Program-made: the position numbers and the translations under genes
Origin: Aureococcus anophagefferens
Lineage: Eukaryota > Sar > Pelagophyceae > Pelagomonadales > Pelagomonadaceae
Length of the DNA stretch: 64,000 nt
Assembly (NCBI RefSeq): GCF_000186865.1
Contig: NW_008705568.1
Location: forward strand, 707,513 to 771,512
Direction: 5' to 3'
The notes under the pieces: generated by a model
What the model saw: the letters and a program-made list of their open reading frames with translations, nothing else
Databases searched by the model: none
What the model was told of the DNA's origin: nothing
Part shown: positions 7,821 through 17,525 of the stretch, piece by piece
Layout of the letters: the number at the start of each line of letters is the position of its first letter
Numbering within the stretch: the first letter of the stretch is position 1

Positions 7821-10004
7821 ATGGAGGAGAAGGACGGCGGCCCGCCGGAGAAGCCGAAGGCGCAGACCATCATCTGCATCGACGCGTCGAAGCGCGAGAC
7901 GCACCACGCGGGGAACGGCTTCAAGAAGCTCTTCCGGCGCCTGCGGAGTAGCAACTACAAGCCCATCTCGAACAAGGAGGACCTGACGCCGCAGCTGCTC
8001 GGGACCGTCGACGTGCTCGTCGTCGGCGCGCCGCGCGAGCGGTTCACGGCCGACGAGCTCCGCGACGTCAAGGAGTTCGTCGCCAACGGCGGGTCCCTCC
8101 TCGTGCTCAGCAGCGAGGGCGGCGAGCCGAAGCTGGGCTGCAACGTCAACGAGCTTTTGGAGGGCTACGGCATGTCCGCGCAGCCCGACTCCGTGTTGCG
8201 GACGGTCTACTACAAGTACCTCCACCCCAAGGAGGTCTTCGTCTCCCACGGCGTGCTCCAGCCCGAATTGGCGACGCACAAGCACCTGAGCCACGGAAAC
8301 GCGCGGAAGCACCGCCGCGGCGGCGTCGCGGCGGCCAAAGAGCCCGAGGGCGGCCACGACGCGGCGCAGGGCGGCGGCCTCTCCTTCGTCTACCCGCGCG
8401 GCGCGACGCTCAGCGTCCAGCGCCCGGCGCGCGCCGTCCTCTCCAGCGGCGCCATCTCCTACCCCATCCACCGCACGGTCTGCGCCGCCTGGGAGGGGTC
8501 GCACCCGAACGGCGAGCGGAACCGGCCGCGGCCGCGCGTCGTCGCCGCGGGGGCCGTCGAGATGTTCTCCGACGAGTGGCTCGACAAGGAGGAGAACGGC
8601 ACGCTCTGCGACCTGCTCTTCCGCTGGCTCGCGCGCGACGCCGAGGCGCCGAGCCTCGTGTCCGCGGGCGCCGCGCACCACTGTGCCGAATGCAACCACG
8701 GGTTTGAGTTGTCCTGACCAAACTTCAGAACTCTCTAGCTCGGTCAAATCGAAGTCGATTCGGCTGATTTTTGGACGATTCGATTGCTCTCGTCGAGTTC
8801 TCGAAGCGAAGCCGAAGAGCTTTGCGTCGAAACTGTCGCGTACGCTCACATTGAAGTCGAGTTGAAGATTTGAACGGCACAGGCGCACCCCAAGGACGAC
8901 AAGCCCAAGGGCCACCACCACCACCACAAGAGCGCGAAGAACCGGGGCGGCGCGCCGTCGCCTACCGACGGCAAGCACCACCACCACCACCACCACCACA
9001 AGCACGCGCCCACGGAGGTCGAGCGGGGCCACCACGGGTCCTTCGACCCCGGCATGGACACGACGTTCGACATGTCCGGCGAGCACCACCACGCGGGCGA
9101 CGACGCCGCGGCCTACGCGCGCGTCCCGGACATCGAGGCCCTGGCGTCGCGCCTGCGCGCCTGCCTCCAGGAGAACGACGAGCTGCCCCGGAACTTCACG
9201 CGCCTCTTCAACGACGCCTTGTTCCGCTTCGACACGGACGTCATCCCCGAGGTCGTCGCGCTCTACGAGCAGCTCCACGTGAAGCACGAGGCCCTCAGCC
9301 TCATCCCGCCGTCCTTCGAGTACCCGCTGCCGCCCCTGCAGCCCGCGACGTTCCCGCCGGCGTTGCGCGAGCCGCCGAGCCCGCCGCTCGACCAGTTCGA
9401 CCTCGACGAGCACTTTGCTTCGAAGCGCGAGCGCCTCGCGCAGCTGACGAACAAGTGCATCCCCGGCGGCATGACGAAGAAGGACGGCGACGCGGCGCTG
9501 GCCGAGCCCGACGACCTGGAGTACTACGTCCGCGAGGCGGGCGAGATCGTCGGCGCGACGGCGCACCTCGCCGCGCGGTCGCCGGAGAACGCGCTGTCCG
9601 CGAAGCACGTGCTGGCCTTCGTGCTCAACGAGCTCGTCACCTTCAAGAAGGTCAACCCGACGGAGGCGGCCGAGGTCGACCACACGCGGCGCGCGGGCGC
9701 CGAGGACACGAACCCGCAGCACCGCTCCGCGGGGACGATCATCGCGTCGACGGAGCCCATCAAGAAGCGCGCCCAGCTCACGCACCTCAGCGCCTACGAC
9801 GCCGACGCCAAGGACGCGGGCCCGGCGCCCCTCGACGACCCCAAGGGCGGCCGCCTCGCGCCCGCCGCGGGCGGCCGGCCCGTGTCGCGCGCGGGCCTCG
9901 ACGACAAGGGCTCGCGGCCGCCGCTCCGCGCCTTCGGCGGCGAAGACGACGTCGCCGAGTCCAAGTCCGGCGGCGACACCGCCGAGGTCATGACCTTCAA
10001 GTAG
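7821..10004 (+). CDS. IFT52: Intraflagellar transport protein 52 (IFT-B core)
   Basis: Two exons, 7821-8672 and 8883-10004, joined in phase 0 across an introner; 657 residues. Residues ~10-270 form the N-terminal GIFT domain (FNASKxE-like IDASKRETHHAGNGF, then RERFTADELRDVKEFVANGG). The C-terminal part has the strongly conserved PDIEALASRLRACLQENDEL, DALFRFDTDVIPEVVALYE and FDLDEHFASKRERLAQLTNK segments. IFT52 is a core scaffold of the IFT-B train that carries cargo into cilia/flagella. An unusual linker with 5 and 9 consecutive His (295-299, 316-324) starts just downstream of the intron. The protein is longer than the usual ~430 residues because of this linker and an acidic/Ser tail. Confidence 0.95.
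8673..8882 (+). mobile_element. Introner element (long family), intron of IFT52
   Basis: A 210-nt GC-AG intron. The upstream target copy GCGCACCA and downstream copy GCGCACCC match at 7 of 8 positions. Terminal inverted repeats are CTGTGCCG and CGGCACAG. The core shares the family signature (TGATTTTTGGACGATTCGAT and CACATTGAAGTCGAGTTGAAG) and lies in the same orientation as the gene. Removal joins phase-0 exons and restores the IFT52 frame. Confidence 0.95.
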
Positions 10005-10102
10005 CGCGGCCCGTTCCCCCGGCCGGCGCGCCGCCGCGCCACCCCTTCCCCGACCATCCCCCGGGGGCGCTCTCGTAACCAGATCGCCCCTTTTTTTGTA
10101 CG

Positions 10103-10684
10103 CTAGAGCCGCCGCCGGCTCGGCCGGCTCGGCCGCGGGCGGGGCCGGAGCCCGCGGCCGGGCCCCTCGGGCGAGGAGCACTCCGACGACTCGGGGCTCG
10201 GCGACCGCCGGCGCACGCGGACGTTGGGCAGCGCCCGCGTGCGGCGCCGCCGCTCGAAGGCGCGCTCGTCGGCGGCGCGGCGGTCGTCGTCGAAGAGGGG
10301 CGCGCGGCCGACGGCGTCGCCGAGGAGCGGCGGCGGCTGGTCCGGGAACCTCCGGCCGAACGCGGAGAAGCCCGACGCGCCCGGCGGCGGCGGCGGGTCG
10401 TCGCCGGGCCGCCGGCTGATGGGCACGCAGCAGCCCTCGTCGTCCGTCGAGCTCCAGGACTCGCGCCGCTTCTTCGCGGGGAGCTGCGCGGGCGCCAGCG
10501 TCGGCGTGAACCCCGCGGGCGTGACGTGCGCGACGTCGGGCGACGCCGCGGCCAGGAGCTCGTCGCGCTTCGACGCCTCCTCGGCGGAGCAGGCGCCCGT
10601 CCAGTGCGCCGAGCTGCAGCGGAAGGGCCGCCGCGGCTCGTCGTTCGTCGCCAGGCTCCCCATGCGGCTCATGATGTCCTCCAT
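10103..10684 (-). CDS. Unidentified Pro/Arg/Ser-rich protein
   Basis: 193 residues from the ATG at 10684 (MEDIMSRMGSLATND). The upstream frame is open but starts at GTG. The protein is low complexity: Pro stretches (DDPPPPPGASG), SPSPESSECSSPE, and an Arg/Pro-rich tail. One short ordered-looking segment reads FRCSSAHWTGACSAEE. No domain recognised. It lies tail-to-tail with IFT52, 98 bp away. It could be a regulatory or scaffold protein; that it is expressed is inferred only from ORF length and codon bias. Confidence 0.45.
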   Translation of the reverse strand: MEDIMSRMGSLATNDEPRRPFRCSSAHWTGACSAEEASKRDELLAAASPDVAHVTPAGFTPTLAPAQLPAKKRRESWSSTDDEGCCVPISRRPGDDPPPPPGASGFSAFGRRFPDQPPPLLGDAVGRAPLFDDDRRAADERAFERRRRTRALPNVRVRRRSPSPESSECSSPEGPGRGLRPRPRPSRPSRRRL

Positions 10685-11037
10685 GGCGCCCGGGGCTGCC
10701 TCCGCCGCGGCGAGCGGCGAGGCGAGGCGCGACGGGACGCTCGAGGGGACACCCCGCGGAGGACCGGCCTCCGCGGCGCCCGCGCGTCGCCCCACGAACT
10801 CCGAATCGGCCGCGCCGCCAGCACCGCAGATCTATTGCGCAGATTGTAATTCACAGCGTCACATAAAACTTCACCGCAACGAGATGTACAAGTTCAATAC
10901 CAGCCTAGGCTAGAGCCTAGGCCTCTACAAGTGCCTCTACGCGACATCCCTGCCCGCGGTCGCTTGCGTAGCCACGCTGCTAAGGCACGCTCCAGCACCC
11001 GCGAAGCGCGGGGACCTTCCTCTGATTTAGCCCCCGC
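10685..11037. other. Intergenic region with paired GCCTAGGC palindromes
   Basis: No gene seen. Much lower G+C than the flanks. Two copies of the 8-bp palindrome GCCTAGGC sit at 10903-10910 and 10915-10922, able to pair with each other. The region holds the 5' flank of the minus-strand gene ending at 10103 and the 3' flank of the RRM gene. Confidence 0.4.
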
Positions 11038-12006
11038 CTAGCCGCGGCCGCCGCGCTGCTTCTTCGCGCCGCCGCCGCGGCCCCGGCCGCCCTTGCCGCC
11101 CTTGCCGCCCTCGGCGGGCCGCTTCTTCGCCGTCTCGCTGTGGGAGATGCGCAGGTCGCGGCCGCGCCACTTGGTCCCCGCGCACGCGAGCGCCGCCTCG
11201 AGCGACGCCTCGTCCTCGAATTCGACGTGGCAGAAGCCGCGGAAGTTGCCCGTGTCCGCGTCCGTGTGGTAGCGCAGGTTCGCCACGGCGCAGCCCTGCT
11301 CGGCGAAGTAGGCGGCGACGTCGTCGCGGCTCGTGTCCCAGCCCATGTTGCCCGCGTAGACCGTGAGCGACCCCGCCTTGCGCTCCGGCGGCGGCCGGCG
11401 ATTCGCGGTCTGGTCGCGGCGCACCTTGAGCCTGCAGCGCTCGTCGTCCTCGTAGGCCGAGCCGTCGAGGTTCAGCGCGCGCTGGAGCGCGTCCTCGTCG
11501 CCGAAGGTCACGAACGCGATGCCGCAGAACTTGCCGGGCGTGTCGTCGAAGTCCTTGAGATCGACGCGCCGGACCTCGCCGCAGGCGTTGGCGAAGTAGG
11601 ACGACACGGAGGCCTCCGTGGACGAGTAGGGCAGGCCGCCGACGTAGGCGCGCCGCACGTAGGCGTCGTCGGACTTGGGGTCCGCCGCCGCGAGCTTCGC
11701 CGCCGCGGGCTTCGCGTCGCCGGACTCGAGGCGCGACGTCTCACCCGTCACGGCCGCGAGCTCCTTCTGCAGCGCCGCGAGCTCCGCCGCCTCCTCGGCG
11801 CTCGGCGCCTTCTTGGCCTTCTTCGACTTCTTCTTCTTCGGCGGCGCCGCGGCCGGCGTCGCCGGCGTGCCGCCCGCGCCGCCGGCCTTGGTCTCGAGCG
11901 CGGCGTTCTCGCGCTTGATCTTCGCCAACTCTTCTTTCAGCTTCAGCAGCTCCTGCTGCTCCTGCTGCGCGGCCAGCTCGGCGCGGAGGTCCTCAATCTC
12001 ACCCAT
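11038..12006 (-). CDS. Nuclear RNA-binding protein with two RRM domains (nucleolin/Gar2-like layout)
   Basis: 322 residues. The N-terminal coiled coil (1-40, LKEELAKIKRENAAL) is followed by a Lys-rich nuclear signal (KKKKSKKAKKAP, ~58-70). RRM1 (~118-195) has RNP2 RAYVGGLPYSS and RNP1 KFCGIAFVTF. RRM2 (~213-290) has RNP2 LTVYAGNMGWD and RNP1 NFRGFCHVEF. A C-terminal RGG/GK-rich tail completes the layout. Coiled coil, basic patch, two RRMs and Gly/Arg tail are typical of nucleolar pre-rRNA processing factors. The start ATG at 12006 is well placed, 130 bp from the divergent gene at 12137. Confidence 0.9.
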   Translation of the reverse strand: MGEIEDLRAELAAQQEQQELLKLKEELAKIKRENAALETKAGGAGGTPATPAAAPPKKKKSKKAKKAPSAEEAAELAALQKELAAVTGETSRLESGDAKPAAAKLAAADPKSDDAYVRRAYVGGLPYSSTEASVSSYFANACGEVRRVDLKDFDDTPGKFCGIAFVTFGDEDALQRALNLDGSAYEDDERCRLKVRRDQTANRRPPPERKAGSLTVYAGNMGWDTSRDDVAAYFAEQGCAVANLRYHTDADTGNFRGFCHVEFEDEASLEAALACAGTKWRGRDLRISHSETAKKRPAEGGKGGKGGRGRGGGAKKQRGGRG

Positions 12007-12136
12007 CCTCGAGCTCGTGTCGAGATGCTGTTTTTGTCGCCAAGCTGAAGATGCAGCCGCGAAGCAGTCCTATTGCAGTGCATAAGCATGGGCGGCCAGG
12101 GCTGCGATAAAACCGCACCCTCGCGCATGAACAGCC

Positions 12137-13370
12137 GTGATGCGCGCGACTAGCGCGCGGCCCTTCTGGCTGCGCGGCTGCCTGCTCGCGGTGCTGCTCC
12201 ACGACGGCAGCGCGCAGGTCCTCGTCAGCTCCCTCGTCTACGAGGGCGGCGGCTACGCGCTGCGCACGCTGGAGAACGTCCTGCAGTTCACGCGCGGCGA
12301 CACGCCCGTCGTCGTCCACGTGAGCGCCGGCGCGAAGCGATCGGACTTCCGCGACGTCGCGGCCTTCGACGGCCGCGACGGCCGGCTCCGCGTGAACCCC
12401 GAGCGATTCGCGACGCGCCACGGCAGCGGCACCGTGCTGCTGGGCCACGTGAGCAACGCGCTCTACGGCGCGTCCCTGGGTTTGAACTTCCGCCACGTGC
12501 TGTTCTCGAGCTCGACGAGCCGCTTCTTCCGGCCGGGCGTCGAGCGCCACGTCGCGCGCCGCGACTACGCGCGCGTGGAGGAGGCGGCCTGGCTCCGCAA
12601 GTACTGCGAGTCGCGGAAGCGGCGCCTGCATCGCGCCTTCTTCGACGCGCTGGGCGACAAGGCGTCGTGCCGCGCGTTCGGCCGCGTCCGTCGTTTGTTT
12701 CCGCGGCCCGAGCGTCCCCGCGCCCCAGGCGCGGGCTTCTCGCAGCACGAGGGCGCGTTCTTCCCCCGGACGACCGTCGAGGCCTTCGCCGCGTGGGCCA
12801 AGGCGGGCAACGGCAGCGTCTGGGCGCGCGTCGAGCAGCTCCGGGGCGCCGGCGGCGGCCAGGGGGCGGAGGAGGCGAGCCGCGGCGTCCGGGCGCGCGG
12901 CTCCGGGGCTCCCCCGCGCCTCCGCGTCGCACCGTCGCGCGTCGTAGGTCTACCTCCAGTCGTTCGTCCTCGTCCGCGACGCCGCGAACTACTCGCGCGC
13001 TTCCGGCGGGTCCCCGGTCTGCGAGCACCATCCGCCGCGGAGGCAGCTCCTCGGCCCGGTCGCCGTCGTCGCGCGCCGCCTCGGCGCGAACGCGTCCGGG
13101 TCCGCGTTCCAGCTCAAGCGCTGGGGCGGCGAGGGCGACGACTTCCTCGCCTGCCTCGCGCGCGGCGACGCCGGGAGCGTCGCGGACGTCGCCTACCAGC
13201 GGACGACGCTCCGCTGCGTCGACGACGCGCGGCTCGAACTGCCGGCGGCCTTCGCGGGCGCGCCGACGCGACACGAGCGGGCCTCGATCTTCGGCGACGC
13301 GGACCCCTACCCGAACCTCGCGGCGCTCGCGAACGCGACGCGCGCCTGGCTGGCCGCGGCGCCAGATTAG
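12137..13370 (+). CDS. Secreted/lumenal protein of unknown function, glycosyltransferase-like layout, one short intron
   Basis: Starts with a signal peptide or anchor (FWLRGCLLAVLLHDGSAQ). The body has VVVHVSAGAKRSD, a VNPERFATRHGSGTVLLGHVSNALYGA segment read as strand-helix alternation, and many basic residues; this resembles Golgi glycosyltransferases but no DxD motif is certain. The frame changes between ~12848 and 12948. A 100-nt GC-AG intron (12848-12947, ending GTCGTAG) joins phase 0 to a second exon (12948-13370) that continues VYLQSFVLVRDAANYS. That intron is a prediction without a target duplication. The stop overlaps by 3 nt the stop of the convergent gene at 13367. Confidence 0.55.
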
Positions 13371-14209
13371 TAGTACGCGGCCACGTCGGGCGGCGCGGAG
13401 GGCCCGAGGAGCAGCGGCGCGATCGTCGCCGAGAGCGCCGCGAGGCCCGCGACGACCACCGCCGCGAACACGACGACTTCGCCGCCGCCGTCGTCGCTCG
13501 GCTCGATGTCGAGACTCCCGGAGCCGGGCACGGACGCCCAGGGCAGCGCCTCCGCGACGGCGTCGGCCCAGGCGTCGGCCGTCGTTCCCGGCGGCCGCCG
13601 GCAGACCTCGAGAAACAAGCGCAGGTCCGCGGCGCACCGCCGGTTCTGGAGCTGCCCCCGTCGGAGCAGGTCCGCGAAGAAGAGCGCCTCGTCGACGCGG
13701 CGGAGCTCCCCGTCGTCGAAGGTCAGCGTCGTCGTGCCTTCGACCGTCGCCAGGGGCACCCGCAACTCCCCCGTGCGCGCGGCCGAGCGAAAGAGCTCGA
13801 AGACCTTGCGCCAGGAAAACGACGACACCTCGCGGCACCGGTCCGCGTAGCTCGTCGGCGTCGCCGCGACGCCGGGCCACGCGGCCGCGACGGCGAGCAG
13901 CCAGCGCGCGGCGTCGGGCGTCCACGTCGCGTTCCAGCGGACGATGACCTCGCGCGGCGCGACGCTCGCGACGGACGCCGTCGCCGTCGCGAAGCCCTCG
14001 AGCTCCTCCGTCGCGGCCCAAAAGTCCGCCGCGGCCGCGAGCTCCGCGGCGCCGGCGAAGCCGCCCGCGGCGCTCGAGAAGCGGACGTCCGGCGCCCACC
14101 GCGAGCGCGGCGCGAACTCGACGGCGCCGCGCTTCGCGACGTGGGCTGCGACGAGCTCGCGCGGCGACAGCGCGCGCGCGCAGGCGCAGAGCGCGAGGAG
14201 GCGGCGCAT
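13367..14209 (-). CDS. Plastid-type SnoaL/DUF2358-like protein with C-terminal membrane helix
   Basis: 280 residues from the ATG at 14209 (MRRLLALCACARALSPRE), which gives a signal-like leader; the ORF upstream of it is not needed. The central part (~25-110) has a cystatin/NTF2-like flavour: an initial helix around ADFWAATEELEGFA, then REVIVRWNATWTPD strands. One hydrophobic helix (VVVFAAVVVAGLAALSATIA) lies near the end. The combination resembles nuclear-encoded plastid proteins of unknown function. Divergent to the formyltransferase at 14414. Confidence 0.5.
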   Translation of the reverse strand: MRRLLALCACARALSPRELVAAHVAKRGAVEFAPRSRWAPDVRFSSAAGGFAGAAELAAAADFWAATEELEGFATATASVASVAPREVIVRWNATWTPDAARWLLAVAAAWPGVAATPTSYADRCREVSSFSWRKVFELFRSAARTGELRVPLATVEGTTTLTFDDGELRRVDEALFFADLLRRGQLQNRRCAADLRLFLEVCRRPPGTTADAWADAVAEALPWASVPGSGSLDIEPSDDGGGEVVVFAAVVVAGLAALSATIAPLLLGPSAPPDVAAYY

Positions 14210-14310
14210 AGCGCTCGGAGAGCTGCGATGCTCGCACTGCGGCAGCGGAATTGCTCGAGCAGCTATCGAGCGCCCATGCGCCAAGGGCTCAATGAACGAG
14301 CAACAACGAC

Positions 14311-14413
14311 TTCAAGAACTCGGGCAGCCGATTAGAATATGAGCGCCCTCTTGCCGCAACCGCCCTTGCTGCATTAGGTGGGAATTCAAGGACTCGGGCA
14401 GCCCGATTAGAGC
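14311..14413 (+). repeat. Duplicated start-codon region creating a 12-codon upstream ORF
   Basis: The segment around the formyltransferase ATG is present twice, offset 75 bp: 14311-14346 (TTCAAGAACTCGGGCAGCC..ATGAGCGCC) and 14385-14422. The upstream copy has its own ATG at 14339 and a TAG at 14375, so the 5' leader would carry a short ORF. The divergence is small, which points to a recent local duplication. Confidence 0.7.
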
Positions 14414-15226
14414 ATGAGCGCCATGTCGCCGCCGCCGCCTTCGCTGATCGCGTGCGTGCACAACTCGCAGCGCATGCCGGCGGTGCGGGAGCTGCTGCGG
14501 CGGCGCGACGCGGGCCTGCTCGCGTCGCTGACGATCTTCATCCCCTCCGGCGCGCGGTACGAGGCCTTCGGCCGCGACCTCGCGGCGCTCGGCGTGGCCT
14601 GGCGCCACGCGCGCAAGGCCGAGTACGAGGCGCTCCTCGTGGCGGCCGCGCCGGACGTCGTCCTGACCCTGGGCTGGCCCTTCATCCTGACGCGCGCGGC
14701 GCTCGACGGGGCGCCGGCGACGCTCTTCGTCAACTCGCACCCGAGTTTGCTGCCGCGGCACCGCGGCTTCTCGCCGTTCTGGGGCGCGATCCGCGACGGC
14801 GACGCCGAGGCGGGCGCGACGGTCCACCGCATCACGCCGGGCATCGACGACGGGCCCGTGCTCCTGGCGACGCGCTTCGAGCTCTCGAAATTCGACACGT
14901 ACCTCTCGTGCAAGCGCCGGACCTTCGACGCGGAGGCCGACGGCGTCGGCCGCGCGCTCGACGCCGTGGCGCCGGTGCTCCGGGACGCGCCGGCGCTCGC
15001 GGCGCTCTTCGTGCCGCAGGACGAGGCCGCGGCGAATTGGACGGAGAAACGGGGCCCGCGCGACTCCGAGGTCGACGCGTCGCGGCCCCTCGCGGACCTC
15101 TACGACGCGATCCGCTACTGCGACCCGGACTCCTTCCCCGCCTACTTCTACGTCGACGGCGAGCGCGTCGAGATCACGCTCCGGCGCGCGGCCCGGCCCG
15201 CGGGCGCGCGCGACGACGCCCTCTAA
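14414..15226 (+). CDS. Formyltransferase-fold enzyme (Fmt/ArnA/PurN superfamily)
   Basis: 270 residues. A Rossmann-like N-terminal domain carries the 10-formyl-tetrahydrofolate-dependent catalytic set: NSHPSLLPRHRG (Asn-x-His) and the GIDDGPVLL motif with the catalytic Asp. A short C-terminal FMT-like barrel follows (LYDAIRYCDPDSFPAYFYVDGERVEI read in parts). The layout fits formyltransferases that act on sugar nucleotides or on Met-tRNA; the short C-terminal domain and D-P-D-x-F-P-A-Y-F motif favour the sugar-nucleotide/ArnA-like branch. No obvious transit peptide. It faces a FemAB-like gene tail-to-tail, a combination common in bacterial surface-polysaccharide clusters. Confidence 0.8.
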   Translation: MSAMSPPPPSLIACVHNSQRMPAVRELLRRRDAGLLASLTIFIPSGARYEAFGRDLAALGVAWRHARKAEYEALLVAAAPDVVLTLGWPFILTRAALDGAPATLFVNSHPSLLPRHRGFSPFWGAIRDGDAEAGATVHRITPGIDDGPVLLATRFELSKFDTYLSCKRRTFDAEADGVGRALDAVAPVLRDAPALAALFVPQDEAAANWTEKRGPRDSEVDASRPLADLYDAIRYCDPDSFPAYFYVDGERVEITLRRAARPAGARDDAL

Positions 15227-15287
15227 GAAACAGCGCCGGTCGCGCGAGCCGCGACCCGAGCGCGGGACATGCCGCGCCCGACGCGCC

Positions 15288-16436
15288 TTACGACACGCCC
15301 GTCGGCGGCGCGAGGTCGTCGCCGTCGAGGCCCGCGCGGTAGGCCGGGAAGAAGGCCCCGGCCCGCGCCGCGAGGTCGGCCACGTCCGTGTGGACCGCGG
15401 CCGCGCGGATCGCCATGAGCGCGTCGAACGCGCCCGGATCCAGCACGGAGGTGCCGAGCGTCCAGTCGAGGACGACGTCGCCGACGGCGCGCTTGAACGT
15501 CGCGAGCGCGTCGCCGGGCCGGAGGCCCCCGCCCAGGTGGAGCGTCGCGCAGCCGAGGGCCGCGCCGAGGCGCGCGGCGGCGTCGAGGATGGCGCTGGGC
15601 CCGGCGAGCGCGTAGCCCGCCGCGCGCGACCCCGAGAGGTGGTAGTGGAGCGCGGCGCCGTGGCGGAGGAAGATCGCCGCGGACACGAGCGACCCGTCCG
15701 GCGCCGTCGCCGTCGCGTAGTAGCAGTCGCCGCGCGGGAGCTCGGCGACCAGGGCGGCGTAGTAGGCCTCGTCGAAGTAGTAGAGGCGCGACGCGCGTCG
15801 CCGGTCCATCGTCTCCTCGTAGAGGTCGCGGAACGAGGCGACGTCGGCGGCCGTCTCGACGACGGACATGGCCACGGCGACGCCGCGCTTGCGCGCCTTG
15901 CGCACCTTGTTCCGGTGCTGCTTGGCCGCGCGGCGCCAGTAGCCGTCGGCGCCGCCCCGGAGGTCCGCGGCGATCGTCGCGACGCGTCGCGTCGCGAGCG
16001 CCGCCGCCGCCGCCCCGTAGGCCGTCGCGAAGTGCGGGAAGAGCGGCGAGAAGCGCACGAACTCGGAGACATAGCCGCGCTCGCGCGCCAGGGCCACGAA
16101 GGCCGCGCGGAACGCCGCCCAGTCGCTCTCCGTCGCGCGCGGCGAGGACCACGGCCCGGAGTAGCCGTAGGGCGACCGCAGGTCCCAGCCCACGCGCCGC
16201 CCGCGTCGCAGCACGGGCCGCTTCGCGTAGGCGTAGGCGACGAAGGCCGGCCCAGCGCCGTCGGACGCGTCGTCGCGCCGCCGCCACAGGGCGAGCTCCC
16301 AGGCCGACGCGCCGGCCGCAAGCTCCACGGCGCCCCACGCCGGGCTGTAGTAGAGGTCCGGCCACGGCAGCGCCAAGGCCTTCGCGGCGTCGACGCTGTC
16401 GTAGCACGTCAAGCCGGCCCCAGGGGCTGCCTCCAT
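15288..16436 (-). CDS. FemAB/GNAT-fold N-acyltransferase-like protein
   Basis: 382 residues from the ATG at 16436; the longer frame begins at TTG. Two tandem GNAT-like halves can be seen: DLYYSPAWGAVELAAG, then LRSPYGYSGPW; and RDLYEETMDRRRASRLYYF, AAIFLRHGAALHYHLSGS, HLGGGLRPGDALATFK, the last matching the FemAB/Acetyltransf_6 signature (W/H-x-G near the end, K-x2-F/K-x3-G). Bacterial relatives transfer amino acids or acyl groups to cell-wall or exopolysaccharide precursors. Convergent with the formyltransferase (61 bp between stops), suggesting linked acquisition or a shared sugar-modification role. Substrate unknown. Confidence 0.7.
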   Translation of the reverse strand: MEAAPGAGLTCYDSVDAAKALALPWPDLYYSPAWGAVELAAGASAWELALWRRRDDASDGAGPAFVAYAYAKRPVLRRGRRVGWDLRSPYGYSGPWSSPRATESDWAAFRAAFVALARERGYVSEFVRFSPLFPHFATAYGAAAAALATRRVATIAADLRGGADGYWRRAAKQHRNKVRKARKRGVAVAMSVVETAADVASFRDLYEETMDRRRASRLYYFDEAYYAALVAELPRGDCYYATATAPDGSLVSAAIFLRHGAALHYHLSGSRAAGYALAGPSAILDAAARLGAALGCATLHLGGGLRPGDALATFKRAVGDVVLDWTLGTSVLDPGAFDALMAIRAAAVHTDVADLAARAGAFFPAYRAGLDGDDLAPPTGVS

Positions 16437-16575
16437 CGAGACTGTTAGCGACAAAAGAGTGCAGTGCAGGGCTGCAGACCTGCCATCGCGCGCCCTTCCG
16501 GCAATCGCCAATTGGAATGGTGCCTTCCAGTTCAACGCCGCCTTCAACCACGATGAGTTGCTCTTTTAAAATCGC

Positions 16576-17525
16576 TCACGATTTCTGGCGCTTGTTCGCC
16601 GGCGCGAGGCTCGCGTCGTGGGCGCCCGAGAGGCGGGAGTGGATCGAGTTGAGGCTGTGCTCGAGGCCCGCGTAGGCGCCGTCCGCGCGCTGCTCGGAGA
16701 TGACCATCTCGTTCATGCCGCCGGGCGTCTGCTCGGCGACGAGGTGGCCCAGGGTCTCCGGCCCGGCGCCGGCGGCGTCCGTGAGGATGGTCTTGAAGAT
16801 GCCCGTCACGTAGGTCGCCGCGACGTCGCCGGCGACGCCGTTGGCCTCGAGCCACTCCTGCGACGTCCGCATGCGCTCGTAGCAGTCGCCCATGAGGCAC
16901 GTCATGCACTGGAGGCGGCGGTACTGGTCCTCGTCGTCGACGGGCACGGCCGTGCCGACGGCGCCGTAGATCGCCGCGGCCTCGGGCACGTCCGCGGGCA
17001 CGACGATCGTCGTGCCCGCTCCTTGCTGCACGGCCGGCAGCGGGCAGCAGACGACGACGCGGTCGACCCGCGTGAGCTCTCGCAGGGTCGCGAGCTTCAC
17101 GGAAGCCATGAGGCTAATAATCAACGTCGTCTTCGGGATGGTCAAAGCGCCGAGGACGTCCGCGGCCTGCGCCGGCAGCACGGCGACGATGACGCAGTCG
17201 CACGCGTCGACGACGGCCTGGTTGCTGTCGGCCACGGCGATGCGCTCGGCGCCGAACTCGTCGACGAGCGCCCGGCCCTTGGCGGCGCCGCGCGGCGACA
17301 GCACGAACGTCGGCTCGCCGGCGCCGGGGAAGGCGCGGCAGAGGCCGCGCACCGTCGCCGACGAGATGGTGCCCACGCCGACGACGCCGATCTTCTTCGG
17401 GAGCGCCGACCTAGAGCGACGGATTTTAGGGAGCGTACGGCTTGTCCGCGACGCTGGAGAACGGACATGGGTGCTTCTAGGGCGGCTGCGACGACGGTGA
17501 GGGCGGCGAGTATGGCTCGATGCAT
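16576..17525 (-). CDS. Pyrroline-5-carboxylate reductase-like oxidoreductase, two exons
   Basis: Body frame (16576-17410) shows the ProC fold: the nucleotide-binding start [38 protein letters not shown], and the C-terminal helix [12 protein letters not shown] matching the conserved P-G-G-T/M segment. P5CR performs the last step of proline synthesis with NAD(P)H. No ATG exists near the body's start; a 59-nt first exon (17467-17525) beginning [15 protein letters not shown] gives a leader, joined by a 56-nt GT-AG intron (17411-17466). The phase fits exactly (phase 2). The leader suggests secretory or plastid routing. Divergent from the pterin dehydratase at 17670. Confidence 0.75.

Noticed and set aside
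12848..12947. Another introner in the lumenal protein gene
   Set aside because: No 8-bp target duplication, no inverted ends and no core similarity; treated as an ordinary predicted intron.
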